Shown here piece by piece: positions 31,993 through 41,290 of a stretch of 64,000 nt of DNA (positions are counted from its first letter, which is position 1; each line of letters opens with the position of its first letter). Where the stretch lies: contig BAXG01000032.1 of NCBI GenBank assembly GCA_001310455.1, positions 1 to 64,000 of the forward strand. The letters are read 5' to 3'. The stretch is from Photobacterium sp. JCM 19050. Its GTDB lineage: Bacteria > Pseudomonadota > Gammaproteobacteria > Enterobacterales > Vibrionaceae. The notes under the pieces are model-generated. The model worked only from the letters and a program-made list of their open reading frames with translations, ran no database searches and was not told where the DNA came from. The translations under genes and the position numbers were made by a program.

Positions 31993-32043
31993 CAGCACTT
32001 TTAAACAGCAGAAACGTGGTAGACTTCGCCACCACGCTCCCGC

Positions 32044-32064
32044 ATGTACCCCAATATGTACCCC
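32044..32064. repeat. Tandem ATGTACCCC repeats between dut and prmA
   Basis: ATGTACCCC occurs at 32044-32052 and again at 32056-32064, a 12-base period. It lies in the 196-base gap between dut and prmA, where usual neighbours (slmA after dut; accC before prmA) are missing. Function unknown; see findings. Confidence 0.4.
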
Positions 32065-32134
32065 GGGACACCTGTTAAACAGAGAGCCATCACACCCGTT
32101 ATGACTCTCTCGGCCTTAATTCTGGAGAGCAAAG

Positions 32135-33020
32135 ATGCCTTGGATTCAGATCCGGCTGAACGCCACAGCCGACAACGCCGAAACCCTCGGTGATGTCCTG
32201 ATGGAAGAGTGCGGCGCCCTGTCCGTCACATTCCTTGATGCCAAAGACACCCCGGTTTTGAACCGCTTCCGGGCGAAACCCGACTGTGGGGCGAAACCGA
32301 CCTGGTTGCCCTGTATGATGCGGAAACCGATCTGACCCCGGTAGTTGAATACCTGAAAAACGGCGATCTGCTTGAAGAAGGCTTTGCTTACAAAATTGAG
32401 CAAATCGAAGATAAAGACTGGGAACGCGAGTGGATGGACAACTTCCACCCAATGCGTTTTGGCCAGCGTTTGTGGATTTGCCCAAGCTGGCGTGAAGCAC
32501 CGGAGCCGGATGCAGTAAATGTTATGCTCGATCCGGGTCTGGCATTCGGTACCGGTACCACCCAACCACTGCCCTCTGCCTTGAGTGGCTCGACGGCCAG
32601 GATCTGACCGGCAAGACAGTCATTGACTTCGGCTGTGGTTCAGGCATCCTCGCCCTTGCCGCACTGAAGCTGGGCGCGGAGAAAGTAATCGGTATCGATA
32701 TCGACCCTCAGGCCCTGCTGGCGTCAAAAGACAACGCAGAGCGTAACGGCGTAGCCGACCGTCTTGAGCTGTTCTTGCCAAAAGACCAGCCATCAGACAT
32801 CCAGGCTGACGTTGTCGTTGCCAACATCCTTTCTGGCCCGCTTCGCGAGCTGGCACCGGTTATCAAGAGCCTCGTCAAACCTCAGGGCCTTTTGGCACTG
32901 TCTGGTGTGCTGGAGAGCCAAGCCCAGGGCGTCGCGGAAAGCTACGCTGATGAGATTGCACTGGATCCGGTAGAAGTACGCGAAGAATGGTGCCGCCTGT
33001 CAGGTTACAAGCGCGCCTGA
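32135..33020 (+). CDS. prmA: Ribosomal protein L11 methyltransferase (two frameshifts)
   Basis: SAM-dependent enzyme that trimethylates L11. N-terminal substrate-recognition domain [22 protein letters not shown], then the Rossmann methyltransferase domain with [27 protein letters not shown] and the NPPY-equivalent [13 protein letters not shown]. One T is missing near 32255 (restoring [21 protein letters not shown]) and one C near 32567 (restoring [16 protein letters not shown]). Corrected length is 295 aa, as expected (E. coli 293). Normally beside accBC or panF; here it follows dut. Confidence 0.94.
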
Positions 33021-33117
33021 GCCGGGTTTGCTGGCAATTTCGACTAAATTGCCCGCTTAGCCATATGAATGTCGCCTGTTTTTCGGCTGTCAAGCCTCAG
33101 CGCTCAAAAAATTGGCC

Positions 33118-33146
33118 TTTTCAGGCGGCAAAAAAATGCGTAAAAT
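33118..33146 (+). promoter_or_regulatory. Candidate dusB-fis promoter with GC-rich discriminator
   Basis: TTTTCA (33118-33123), 17-base spacer, TAAAAT (33141-33146), immediately followed by GCGCGCCC. A good -10 with a weak -35 and GC-rich discriminator is the hallmark of stringently controlled fis promoters in enterics. Confidence 0.5.
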
Positions 33147-33178
33147 GCGCGCCCTTGCTGGCACAGTGAGGTAGACGC

Positions 33179-34144
33179 GTGCAAATCGGTCCATACCAAC
33201 TTGACGTCCCATTAATTCTGGCCCCTATGGCCGGTGTTACGGACCGTCCGTTTCGTGAGTTATGTATGCGCTACGGTGCAGGCATGGCAGTAAGCGAGAT
33301 GATGTCAAGCAACCCGGCACTGTGGGGGACGTCAAAATCCCAAAACAGAATGGTGCACCTTGATGAAAAGGGGCTCCGTTCCGTACAGATAGCCGGAGCT
33401 GACCCTGAACTGATGGCAAATGCCGCGCGGTTCTGTGTCGAAAACGGCGCCCAGATTGTTGATATCAACATGGGTTGTCCGGCAAAAAAGGTAAATAAAA
33501 AGCTGGCAGGCTCTGCGCTGCTGAAATACCCCGACCAAATCGAATTGATTTTGAAGGCGGTAGTGAATGCGGTAGACGTGCCGGTGACCCTGAAGACCCG
33601 TACCGGTTGGGATCCCGATAACAAAAACTGTGTCGAGATCGCAAAAATGGCCGAACAATGCGGAATTCAGGCCCTCGCCCTGCATGGCCGTACACGGACA
33701 TGTATGTACAAAGGCGAAGCGGAATATGACAGCATTCGTGCCGTCAAGCAGGCCATATCCATCCCGGTGATTGCCAACGGTGACATAGATTCACCGCAAA
33801 AGGCAAAAGCCGTGCTGGATTACACCGGCGCAGACGCACTGATGATTGGCCGCCCTGCACAGGGTAAGCCTTGGCTGTTCCGCGATATCTGGCACTACCT
33901 GAATACAGGTGAGTTGCTGCCGCCACCGCCAGTGGCAGAGGTAAAAGCGATTTTGTTGGGACATGTTCGTGAATTGCACCGTTTTTACGGCGATTTAAAA
34001 GGGTTACGCATCGCACGCAAACACGTGGGATGGTACCTGAGCGAACATGACCAGGTGGGCGAATTTCGCCGAGCCTTCAATGCCATCGAATGCTCTACCG
34101 GGCAACTCGATGCGCTGGAAGGTTACTTCGAGAACGTTGCATAG
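33179..34144 (+). CDS. dusB: tRNA-dihydrouridine synthase B
   Basis: Flavoenzyme reducing a uridine in the tRNA D-loop (U17 for DusB). FMN-binding TIM barrel: [31 protein letters not shown], the catalytic Cys in [11 protein letters not shown] and [19 protein letters not shown]. 321 aa, intact. GTG start at 33179 with GAGG 7 bases upstream. First gene of the conserved dusB-fis operon. Confidence 0.96.
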   Translation: MQIGPYQLDVPLILAPMAGVTDRPFRELCMRYGAGMAVSEMMSSNPALWGTSKSQNRMVHLDEKGLRSVQIAGADPELMANAARFCVENGAQIVDINMGCPAKKVNKKLAGSALLKYPDQIELILKAVVNAVDVPVTLKTRTGWDPDNKNCVEIAKMAEQCGIQALALHGRTRTCMYKGEAEYDSIRAVKQAISIPVIANGDIDSPQKAKAVLDYTGADALMIGRPAQGKPWLFRDIWHYLNTGELLPPPPVAEVKAILLGHVRELHRFYGDLKGLRIARKHVGWYLSEHDQVGEFRRAFNAIECSTGQLDALEGYFENVA

Positions 34145-34167
34145 AATACGAGAAGAGCTGACAGAAT

Positions 34168-34461
34168 ATGTTCGAACAAAACATGACTTCCGAACTGACA
34201 GTAACCACTGTGACTTCACAAGACCAAATTACTCAGAAACCACTTCGTGACTCAGTAAAAGCGTCTCTGAAGAACTACCTTGCACAACTGAACGGCCAGG
34301 AAGTTAATGACCTCTACGAGCTGGTACTGGCAGAAGTTGAGCAACCACTGCTGGATACCATCATGCAGTACACTCGTGGTAACCAAACCCGCGCTGCATC
34401 CATGATGGGTATCAACCGCGGTACTCTGCGCAAGAAACTGAAAAAGTACGGCATGAACTAA
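34168..34461 (+). CDS. fis: DNA-binding protein Fis
   Basis: Nucleoid protein that activates rRNA promoters and assists site-specific recombination. 97 aa; the C-terminal helix-turn-helix [29 protein letters not shown] is essentially the E. coli sequence, and the N-terminal beta-hairpin region is present. Translated 23 bases after dusB. Confidence 0.98.
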   Translation: MFEQNMTSELTVTTVTSQDQITQKPLRDSVKASLKNYLAQLNGQEVNDLYELVLAEVEQPLLDTIMQYTRGNQTRAASMMGINRGTLRKKLKKYGMN

Positions 34462-34490
34462 TCCATCCGGATTAATTGATGTCTCGTGAG

Positions 34491-34523
34491 GGGGCTTCCC
34501 GGTTACAGCCGGGAAGCCCCTTT
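34491..34523 (+). terminator. dusB-fis terminator
   Basis: Twelve-base perfect stem GGGGCTTCCCGG (34491-34502) with CCGGGAAGCCCC (34509-34520), then TTTGCTTT. Confidence 0.9.
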
Positions 34524-34636
34524 GCTTTATCGGCATTTCCCGCTTAGAAAACTTTACACCCTGCCTGACAAACCACCTTCACCACATAGACTTTAGTCTA
34601 ACAAATACTCTTCAAGGCACATTTTTGACACCCATA

Positions 34637-34694
34637 GTCTCAAATTAACTTGCATTTGACGTGATTATTAACTAATCATTAACAATATTGAGAC
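34637..34694. promoter_or_regulatory. Nested inverted repeats upstream of the TRAP operon
   Basis: TGATTA-TTAAC-TAATCA (34662-34678) is a perfect 6-bp-arm palindrome. It is flanked by a second inverted pair, GTCTCAA (34637-34643) and TTGAGAC (34688-34694), placed almost symmetrically. The region is AT-rich and lies 45-100 bases before dctP, as expected of operators or a looped repressor site. The binding protein is unknown. Confidence 0.45.
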
Positions 34695-34736
34695 CCTAGG
34701 TATCAATATATAAAAACAAGCAAGGAGTGCTCTATC

Positions 34737-35846
34737 ATGAAGCAAGTATCTATTTTTACCCAGCACAACACTGTTACACGCACCTTAAAACCCGCCAAGC
34801 GCAAGTGGGCAACCACACTTGTTGCAGGCGCAACACTGGCAGTTTTGTCAGCCACCAGCCAGATGGCGATGGCTGAAGAAAAAGTCCGCTGGAAAGTCCA
34901 GGCGGTCTTTGGCACCCACCTTCCTGCTCTGGGTGATCCTATTGTCGGGGTTGCAGAACAGATCAAGGCAGCGAGTGGCGGCAATATCCAGTTCAAAGTC
35001 TATGAGCCGGGCAAAATCGTCCCACCCTTTGGTATCACTGAAGCGGTAAAAAACAAGCAGATCCCTGCCGGTTACACCTGGCTCGGCTATGACCAGGGAA
35101 AAATCCCGGCTGCAGCACTGTTTGCAGCGGTACCTTTCGGCATGGAGCCTTGGGCGTACGCTTCCTGGTGGTATGAAGGTGAAGGCAAGGCACTGGCTGA
35201 GAAGCTCTATGCCAAGCACAACATCCACCCTGTTCTTTGTTCAGTCATCGGCCCTGAAACCGCGGGCTGGTTCAAGAACGAAATCAAATCCCTTGATGAC
35301 ATCAAAGGCCTGAAAATCCGCTTCGCCGGCCTCGGTGGCAAGGTATTGCAGAAAGCCGGTGCCTCTGTAACCGTTCTGCCAGGTGGTGAAATCTTCCCGG
35401 CCCTGGAGAAAGGCGCAATCGATGCCAGTGAATTCTCTATGCCTGCCATCGACCAGAAGATGGGCTTCGATAAGATTGCCAAGAACAACTACTTCCCGGG
35501 CTGGCACCAGACCTTTACTGCATCACACCTGGTGGTCAACAAGGATATCTGGAATGGCCTGAGTGAGAGCCAGCGTGCCACCATCGATATGGCCTGTACT
35601 GCCGGTACCCTTCGCGCCCTCACCCGAGGTGAGTCTTTGCAGGGTGCGGTAATTCAGGGCTTTGAAGGAAAAGGCGTGACAGCCCGCCAGATCGACCCTG
35701 CACTGCTGGAAGAACTTCGTGGCCTGACCAACGAAGTGATGTCTGAAATTGCAGAGAAAGATGCAGACTTCAAGACCATCTATGCCTCTCAGCAAGCGTT
35801 TGCCGAGCAATACGATGTGTGGAAGCGCCTCGCTTACCTCCCTTAA
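34737..35846 (+). CDS. TRAP transporter substrate-binding protein (DctP family)
   Basis: Periplasmic solute receptor, 369 aa. Signal peptide: basic n-region ending KPAKRKW, hydrophobic core LVAGATLAVLSA, likely cleavage after AMA at residue 46. The mature protein has PALGDPIVGVAEQIKAASGG, AYASWWYEGEGKALAEKLY, the DctP hallmark region IKGLKIRFAGLGGKVLQKAGASV and GGEIFPALEKGAIDASEF. The last segment resembles receptors for 2-oxoacids and other carboxylates with a conserved substrate-binding Arg in KIRFAG. No catabolic gene adjoins, so the ligand is unknown. AAGGAG lies 10 bases before the ATG. Confidence 0.9.
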   Translation: MKQVSIFTQHNTVTRTLKPAKRKWATTLVAGATLAVLSATSQMAMAEEKVRWKVQAVFGTHLPALGDPIVGVAEQIKAASGGNIQFKVYEPGKIVPPFGITEAVKNKQIPAGYTWLGYDQGKIPAAALFAAVPFGMEPWAYASWWYEGEGKALAEKLYAKHNIHPVLCSVIGPETAGWFKNEIKSLDDIKGLKIRFAGLGGKVLQKAGASVTVLPGGEIFPALEKGAIDASEFSMPAIDQKMGFDKIAKNNYFPGWHQTFTASHLVVNKDIWNGLSESQRATIDMACTAGTLRALTRGESLQGAVIQGFEGKGVTARQIDPALLEELRGLTNEVMSEIAEKDADFKTIYASQQAFAEQYDVWKRLAYLP

Positions 35847-35869
35847 TAATCAATAAACCGTGGTTCATT

Positions 35870-35897
35870 GCAGGCACAGTTACTGTGCCTGCCTTTT
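35870..35897 (+). terminator. Internal terminator between dctP and dctQ
   Basis: Perfect 10-bp stem GCAGGCACAG (35870-35879) / CTGTGCCTGC (35883-35892) with a 3-nt loop and CTTTTT after it. It sits inside the operon and probably reduces transcription of the membrane genes relative to the binding protein. Confidence 0.85.
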
Positions 35898-35933
35898 TAC
35901 GGCCCGATAAAATTGCTGTTCGAGGAGGTTGCC

Positions 35934-36560
35934 GTGCATCCCGATGAATTGGACTTTGCCCTGAACCCGGAGGCCGTTGCCTCCCGGGGGCAGGAAAAAC
36001 AGATAAAAAACCTGCCGGAAACCCGTCTGTCCCGGGTACTGGACGGCATTGTTGTCGCCATCAACAACCGGGTTGCCTGGCTGTGGGCGCTGCTGATGGC
36101 CATCATTATCCTCAATGTGTTGATGCGCTACGCCCTCGGTGAAGGCCGGGTGGAATTTGAGGAGCTCCAGTGGCACCTCTATTCCATCGGCTGGCTGATA
36201 GGTCTCAGTTACTGCTATATCGCCGACGAGCATGTCCGGGTTGACCTGTTCTATGAGCGTTTTTCACTGAAAGCTCGCTGCTGGATAGAACTATTAGGCA
36301 CCCTGTTCCTGCTGCTGCCTTTTGCGGCTGTAGTGATCTATTACACCGGCCCGTTTATCGCCTACTCCTTTGAGCTGGGTGAAGTCTCTGCCGCGCCGGG
36401 CGGCCTACCGTATCGCTGGCTGATCAAATCAGTGCTTCTGGCGGGATTTCTTTTCCTTGTGATGGCAGTGATTGCCCGGCTTTCCCGGGTTGTGGCTTAC
36501 CTGATAAACCACAAGCCGGAACAGGCCGCTGTTTGCGAGGAAACCCGAAATGGAAATTAA
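35934..36560 (+). CDS. TRAP transporter small permease (DctQ family)
   Basis: 208 aa with four transmembrane segments (starting at AWLWALLMAIIILNVLMRY, WLIGLSYCYIA, LLGTLFLLLPFAAVVIYY and SVLLAGFLFLVMAVIARL) and the DctQ-type FEELQWHLYSIGWLIGLSY and EHVRVDLFYERF. GTG at 35934 with GAGGAGG 5 bases upstream is chosen; an upstream in-frame extension to 35868 would run through the terminator hairpin. It overlaps dctM by 11 bases. Confidence 0.88.
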   Translation: MHPDELDFALNPEAVASRGQEKQIKNLPETRLSRVLDGIVVAINNRVAWLWALLMAIIILNVLMRYALGEGRVEFEELQWHLYSIGWLIGLSYCYIADEHVRVDLFYERFSLKARCWIELLGTLFLLLPFAAVVIYYTGPFIAYSFELGEVSAAPGGLPYRWLIKSVLLAGFLFLVMAVIARLSRVVAYLINHKPEQAAVCEETRNGN

Positions 36561-37908
36561 TGAAATCCTCGCAATTGCGATGTTCCTGTCGTTTGTAGGC
36601 CTGTTGTTTACCGGCTTCCCGGTTGCCTGGGTTCTGGGCGGGGTTGCCGTGATCTTTTCCGCCATTGCTATGGGGCTCGATACCTGGGCAGATACCTGGA
36701 TTGGCATCGACTGGGACTATGTCTCTATTGTGATCCCAAGAATCTGGGACACCATGAACAACTGGGTGTTGGTTGCCCTGCCAATGTTTATTTATATGGG
36801 GCTGATGCTTGACCGCTCTGGTGTCGCGGAAGACCTGATGTCTAACCTGGTGAAGCTCTTTGGCCGCATTAGGGGCGGGCTTGCGATCACGGTTACTTTC
36901 GTCGGCCTGCTGCTGGCGGCCTCAACCGGGATTATCGGTGCATCTGTGGTATTGCTGGCGGTCCTTGGCCTGCCGATGATGCTCCGTCAGGGCTACAGCA
37001 AGGCCCTTGCCTGCGGGACGGTGTGCTCAACCGGTACGCTTGGGATCCTGATTCCGCCCAGCATCATGTTGGTCATGATGGGGGACCGCCTTGGGGTATC
37101 TGTAGGCGACCTCTTCCTCGGCGCGCTGTTCCCGGGTCTGCTTCTGGCCGGGCTCTATATCGGGTACCTGTTTATGGTGGGGCTGCTCAGCCCCCAGTCA
37201 GCCCCGGTCCCGGATGATGCTGAGCCAATCTCCTTCTGGCAGGTCCTTGGTGTGTTCAAAGCCGTCCTTGCCCCGGCAGGTCTGATTGTCGCAGTGCTCG
37301 GTTCCGTATTCCTGGGTATAGCCACACCAACGGAAGCTTCCGGGGTCGGTGCTGCGGGTGCAACGCTCTTGGCATGGTCAAAAGGCCGGGTAAACGGCGA
37401 TGTGATGCGTGATGTCTGCAAAGCGACAACCCGGACATCCGCCTTCATTTTTGCCCTGTTCCTGGGCGCGACAGCATTTTCTCTGGTGTTGCGCGGTTTG
37501 GGCGGGGACGAACTGATTGAAGGTGCGCTCACCAGCCTGCCCTTTGGCCCAGCCGGGGTGATTATCGCTATCCTGTTTATCGTGTTCCTGCTCGGGTTCT
37601 TCCTCGACTGGATTGAAATCACCCTGATTATACTGCCGCTGGTCGCGCCGATAGTCTCGAACCTTGGTTTCGACCTTATCTGGTTCACTATCCTGTTTGC
37701 GGTCTGCCTGCAGACCTCTTTCCTGACCCCGCCAGTCGGCTTTGCCCTTTTCTACATCAAAGGGGTCGCGCCACCGGGGATACAAGTCAGTGATATTTAC
37801 AAGGGTGTCATTCCGTTCATCCTTATCCAGCTTGCCGGTCTGATTATCGTGTTCAACTTTGAACAGATCGTGACCTGGCTGCCTGCCATGGCCTATGGGA
37901 ACGGGTAA
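36550..37908 (+). CDS. TRAP transporter large permease (DctM family)
   Basis: 452 aa, about 12 transmembrane segments. Typical DctM motifs: LVALPMFIYMGLMLDRSGVAEDL, GLLLAASTGIIGASVVLLAVLGLPMML, CGTVCSTGTLGILIPPSIMLV and FLTPPVGFALFYIKG. Sodium-driven import with the DctP-type receptor. Length is slightly above the usual 425-440 aa. Third gene of the operon, ending in a strong terminator. Confidence 0.95.
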   Translation: MEINEILAIAMFLSFVGLLFTGFPVAWVLGGVAVIFSAIAMGLDTWADTWIGIDWDYVSIVIPRIWDTMNNWVLVALPMFIYMGLMLDRSGVAEDLMSNLVKLFGRIRGGLAITVTFVGLLLAASTGIIGASVVLLAVLGLPMMLRQGYSKALACGTVCSTGTLGILIPPSIMLVMMGDRLGVSVGDLFLGALFPGLLLAGLYIGYLFMVGLLSPQSAPVPDDAEPISFWQVLGVFKAVLAPAGLIVAVLGSVFLGIATPTEASGVGAAGATLLAWSKGRVNGDVMRDVCKATTRTSAFIFALFLGATAFSLVLRGLGGDELIEGALTSLPFGPAGVIIAILFIVFLLGFFLDWIEITLIILPLVAPIVSNLGFDLIWFTILFAVCLQTSFLTPPVGFALFYIKGVAPPGIQVSDIYKGVIPFILIQLAGLIIVFNFEQIVTWLPAMAYGNG

Positions 37909-37920
37909 TCCGCCAAAAAC

Positions 37921-37953
37921 AAAACGCCCCGGGTTTGTCCCCGGGGCGTTTTT
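37921..37953. terminator. Bidirectional terminator between dctM and ppnP
   Basis: AACGCCCCGGG (37923-37933) pairs with CCCGGGGCGTT (37940-37950), followed by TTT; A-rich on the other flank. It separates two convergent genes. Confidence 0.9.
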
Positions 37954-37966
37954 AATTCATGCTGAA

Positions 37967-38245
37967 TCAGAGATATTCGCAAAGGTAGGCCGTTGCCGTC
38001 TCCACCTGGAGGTCGAAAGACGAATCGCCCGGTACGTTGAAAGCTTCCCCGGCGTTGAAGGTCACCCATTCTGTTGAGCCCGGCAGTTTTACCGTCAGCG
38101 CACCTTTTACCACGGTCATACGCTCAGGGGCCGCAGTCCCAAAGGTATACGCACCCGGCGCCATAACACCCACGCTGTTCTTCTCACCGCTCTGGTCAAA
38201 ACCGATGGACTTTACGTTGCCATCAAAGTATTCATTTACATTCAT
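37967..38245 (-). CDS. ppnP: Pyrimidine/purine nucleoside phosphorylase PpnP
   Basis: 92-aa cupin (formerly DUF1255/YaiE) that phosphorolyses nucleosides to base and ribose 1-phosphate. [41 protein letters not shown] and [12 protein letters not shown] are conserved. Full length. No operon partner seen; the next gene upstream, malI, is on the same strand 95 bases away. Confidence 0.9.
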   Translation of the reverse strand: MNVNEYFDGNVKSIGFDQSGEKNSVGVMAPGAYTFGTAAPERMTVVKGALTVKLPGSTEWVTFNAGEAFNVPGDSSFDLQVETATAYLCEYL

Positions 38246-38340
38246 TGGATTGTTTTCCTTAACACTCTGCTTTTTTAAAGACGGCTAAAATTATCACAAA
38301 CCCGGTTCGGCGCAAATGCTGAATAAAAAGGAACAAAACA

Positions 38341-39363
38341 CTAAGCGGAATGCCGCTCCACCAGCACCGGCTTCGTTATCAGGCGCTCTGCAGTCAGTTT
38401 TTCATCTTTGAGCCGCGCCATCAGGCGCCGGGCGGACTCACGGCCAATTTCCCGGCCGGTTGAACTCACAAACGTCAGCGCCGGGGAGGTCAGTTCCGCC
38501 TCCGGCACATCGTCAAAACCGACCACCGCCACCTGCTGCCCAATGTACATATCCTTGCCCGCCGTGCGCCCTGCCTGGGCAATACCGTATAGCGCGCCGA
38601 ATGCTGTTTCTGGGTAATGACAAAGGATGGCTGTCACTTTAGGGTGGGCGTGTAAGAGCTGCTTCACCGCTTCTGCCGCTTCTTTACGCGAGCGCCCACA
38701 CTCAACCACCCAGTCATTTTTAAATGGCAGGCCGTATTGCATCAGGCTGGTACAGTAGCCACCTATGCGTTCGGCCCTGGAAAGCGAATCTCCTGCACCA
38801 CCCACATACGCAATATGGCGGTGCCCCTTGCCGATAAGGTGTTGGGTGGCATCCCGCGCCGCCTGCGCATTGTCCGGCCCTATCGAGTCGAACTCATCGC
38901 GGTAATGGGCCCTCGCGGCACAAACCAGCGGTACTGGGATATCCCGGATTAGCCGGGCCTGTTCATCAGAAAGCCGGCGAACCGGGTTGAAGATGATCCC
39001 TGCCACTCCCTGCTGCATCATGTGCTGCATACACTTTATAAGGCGGTCACCGTCATCCCCACACTGTGCCAGAAAGAGCATCATGTCATGCTGTTCCAAC
39101 ACTTCGCTCAGCCCGGCAGTCATTTCGTTATAAAACGGGCAGGTAATGTCTCTCAGGATAAGCCCCACCATGTTGGAGCTGCTGGCACGCAGGTTTGCGG
39201 CTGAGTTATTCGGCACATAGCCCAACAGCTCAATGGAGCGCTGGACTTTTTCCTGCGTAGCCGGGGAAATCCGGCCCTTATTACGCAGCACCATAGAGAC
39301 CGTGGTCACCGAAACCCCGGCATGTTCTGCGACGTCTGTAATTTTTACCCGTTGGAAACTCAT
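38341..39363 (-). CDS. malI: LacI-family repressor MalI
   Basis: Represses malXY and its own gene. N-terminal helix-turn-helix VKITDVAEHAGVSVTTVSMVLRNKGRISPATQEKVQ with the LacI hinge, then a periplasmic-binding-like domain (NMVGLILRDITCPFYNEM; VVGFDDVPEAELTSP). Start ATG at 39363 gives 340 aa (E. coli MalI 342); an upstream extension to 39423 is not family-like. Divergent from malX with two MalI operators in the gap. A CRP-like half-site TCACA (39458-39462, GTCTA on the other arm) lies upstream of malI. Confidence 0.92.
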   Translation of the reverse strand: MSFQRVKITDVAEHAGVSVTTVSMVLRNKGRISPATQEKVQRSIELLGYVPNNSAANLRASSSNMVGLILRDITCPFYNEMTAGLSEVLEQHDMMLFLAQCGDDGDRLIKCMQHMMQQGVAGIIFNPVRRLSDEQARLIRDIPVPLVCAARAHYRDEFDSIGPDNAQAARDATQHLIGKGHRHIAYVGGAGDSLSRAERIGGYCTSLMQYGLPFKNDWVVECGRSRKEAAEAVKQLLHAHPKVTAILCHYPETAFGALYGIAQAGRTAGKDMYIGQQVAVVGFDDVPEAELTSPALTFVSSTGREIGRESARRLMARLKDEKLTAERLITKPVLVERHSA

Positions 39364-39518
39364 GAAGGTGCCATCTGCTGGTTCGTTGCGACTATCTTCC
39401 CCGTCAGCACTAAATAACAGCAAAACGTTAAAGCCAGCCTCGAAAGGTCTAGGCGGATCACAGTTCAGAAAACAGGCATACCAGCCAGTATGAATCGTGA
39501 TCGAACCGCCAAAACAGC

Positions 39519-39538
39519 ATGATAAAACGTTTTATCAT
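39519..39538. promoter_or_regulatory. MalI operator 1
   Basis: Perfect 20-bp palindrome ATGATAAAACGTTTTATCAT. The inner 16 bases GATAAAACGTTTTATC are, as far as I recall, the E. coli MalI operator itself. It lies 115 bases upstream of malX and 156 bases upstream of malI. Confidence 0.85.
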
Positions 39539-39603
39539 CCGCGCAAATCGAGTCGGCAGCGTGAAATTATCCATCCACCAACCCGGCTTTTTTATCCCTG
39601 GTT

Positions 39604-39621
39604 AGGTAAAACGTTTTACCT
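39604..39621. promoter_or_regulatory. MalI operator 2
   Basis: Perfect 18-bp palindrome AGGTAAAACGTTTTACCT with the same AAAACGTTTT core as operator 1, 82 bases downstream of it, and 33 bases before the malX start. Position would block transcription or elongation into malX; two sites allow looping. Confidence 0.8.
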
Positions 39622-39653
39622 GAGTGTCACCTTCTCTTAGAGGAGCCTGTAAA

Positions 39654-41227
39654 ATGGCGAAGACATCCCGTAAAAGCACCATGTGGGAATTCCTGCAAAG
39701 CCTAGGCAAGACCTTTATGTTGCCGGTCGCCCTGCTGGCGTTTTCCGGTATCCTGCTCGGCGTCGGCAGCTCGCTTTCCAGCGGTGCCGTAAAAGAAACC
39801 CTGCCGTTCCTTGATAACACGGTTCTCCAGCTGATTTTCATGTGGATGACCAAAATCGGCCTGGTTGCCTTTATCTACCTGCCGGTGATGTTCGCCGTTG
39901 CCATCCCCCTCGGCCTGGCGCGTGAAGAGAAAGGCGTGGCGGCTTTTGCCGGTTTCGTTGGCTATGCTGCACTCAACCTTTCTATCAACTTTTACCTGAC
40001 TGTTGCCAATGTCATCGGTGATGCAGCGGCAGAAAAAGCCTACGGCGTTAAATCCATCCTGGGTATCCAGTCGATTGATACCGGTATCCTGGGTGCGATT
40101 ATCGTGGGTGTGATTGTGGCCAAGCTGCATATCCGCTTCTACATATTCAAAATGCCGGATGCACTGGCTTTCTTCGGCGGTGCACGCTTTGTCCCTATTA
40201 TTACGGCATTAGTTCTGGGTCTGGTTGGCCTGGTCGTGCCTCTGGTATGGCCTTACTTCGCAGCTGGCATCAATGGCGTAGGTACAGCGATTTCCCACGC
40301 CGGCCCATTTGGCCCGATGCTGTTTGGTACCGGTGAACGCCTGCTGCTGCCATTTGGTCTTCACCATATTCTTGTTGCCCTGATCCGCTTCACCGAAGCC
40401 GGCGGCACCATGGATGTGTGCGGCAACACCGTAAGCGGCGCCCTGAACATCTTCTACGCTGAGCTCTCTTGCCAGACAACCACCCAGTTCTCTGGTTCAG
40501 CAACTGCATTCCTGTCGCAGGGCAAGATGCCGGCCTTCCTCGGCGGCCTGCCGGGTGCGGCACTGGCGATGTACCACTGTGCCCGCCCAGAAAACCGCAG
40601 CAAGATTAAAGCCCTGCTGATTTCCGGTGTAGTGGCCTGTGTGGTTGGCGGTATTACTGAGCCCTGGAATTCCTGTTCCTGTTCGTAGCCCCAATGCTTT
40701 ACCTGGTGCACGCCATCCTGACCGGTGTGGGCTTCATGGTAATGGGCCTTCTGGGTGTAACCATCGGTAACACCGACGGCAACATCATCGATTTCGTGGT
40801 ATTTGGCCTGCTGCAGGGCACGGCAACCAAGTGGTACCTGGTACCGGTTGTTGCTGCCATCTGGTTCGCGGTGTACTACAGCGTGTTCCGCTTTGCCATC
40901 ACCCGCTTCAACCTGAAAACACCGGGCCGTGAAGTGGAAAACCAGGCAGCAGCAGAAACCGTAGCAGTGACCTCTGCCTCCGGCTACAACGGCGAGGTTA
41001 TCCTCAAAGCGCTGGGCGGCGCACAGAATATCCTGGCGCTGGACAACTGCATCACCCGTCTGCGTCTTTCTGTGCAAGACATGGCTCTGGTAGACGATGC
41101 CACCCTGAAAGCCAACGGCGCGCTGGGAGTGGTCAAGCTCGATGAGCACAACCTGCAGGTGGTTATCGGCCCTCAGGTTCACCTGGTGAAAAATGAAATC
41201 CAGTCCATGATGACTGCCACTGTATAA
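39654..41227 (+). CDS. malX: PTS glucose/maltose-type EIICB (one frameshift)
   Basis: Membrane EIIC domain (residues 1-370, multiple transmembrane segments; GERLLLPFGLHHI is the sugar-site signature) and a cytoplasmic EIIB domain near 430-524 with the phospho-Cys in NILALDNCITRLRLSV. ATG at 39654 follows GAGGAG. One C is missing near 40665, where GAGCCCTGG should read GAGCCCCTGG; correction gives GITEPLEFLFLFVAPMLYLV and about 524 aa (E. coli MalX 530). Substrate in vivo is uncertain even in E. coli. Transcribed toward malY. Confidence 0.93.
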
Positions 41228-41240
41228 ATCTGACATCAAA

Positions 41241-41262
41241 GGGGCTGTGTAAGCCCCTTTTT
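41241..41262 (+). terminator. Attenuator/terminator between malX and malY
   Basis: GGGGCT (41241-41246) pairs with AGCCCC (41252-41257), followed by T5. It lies inside the presumed malXY operon, so malY expression may be reduced. Confidence 0.75.
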
Positions 41263-41290
41263 CCATGTTCAGCTTTGAAGAGATTTTCCG

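Noticed and set aside
32044-32064. ATGTACCCC repeats as a CRISPR or tRNA remnant
   Set aside because: Only two short copies, no spacers, no cas genes, and no cloverleaf could be drawn.
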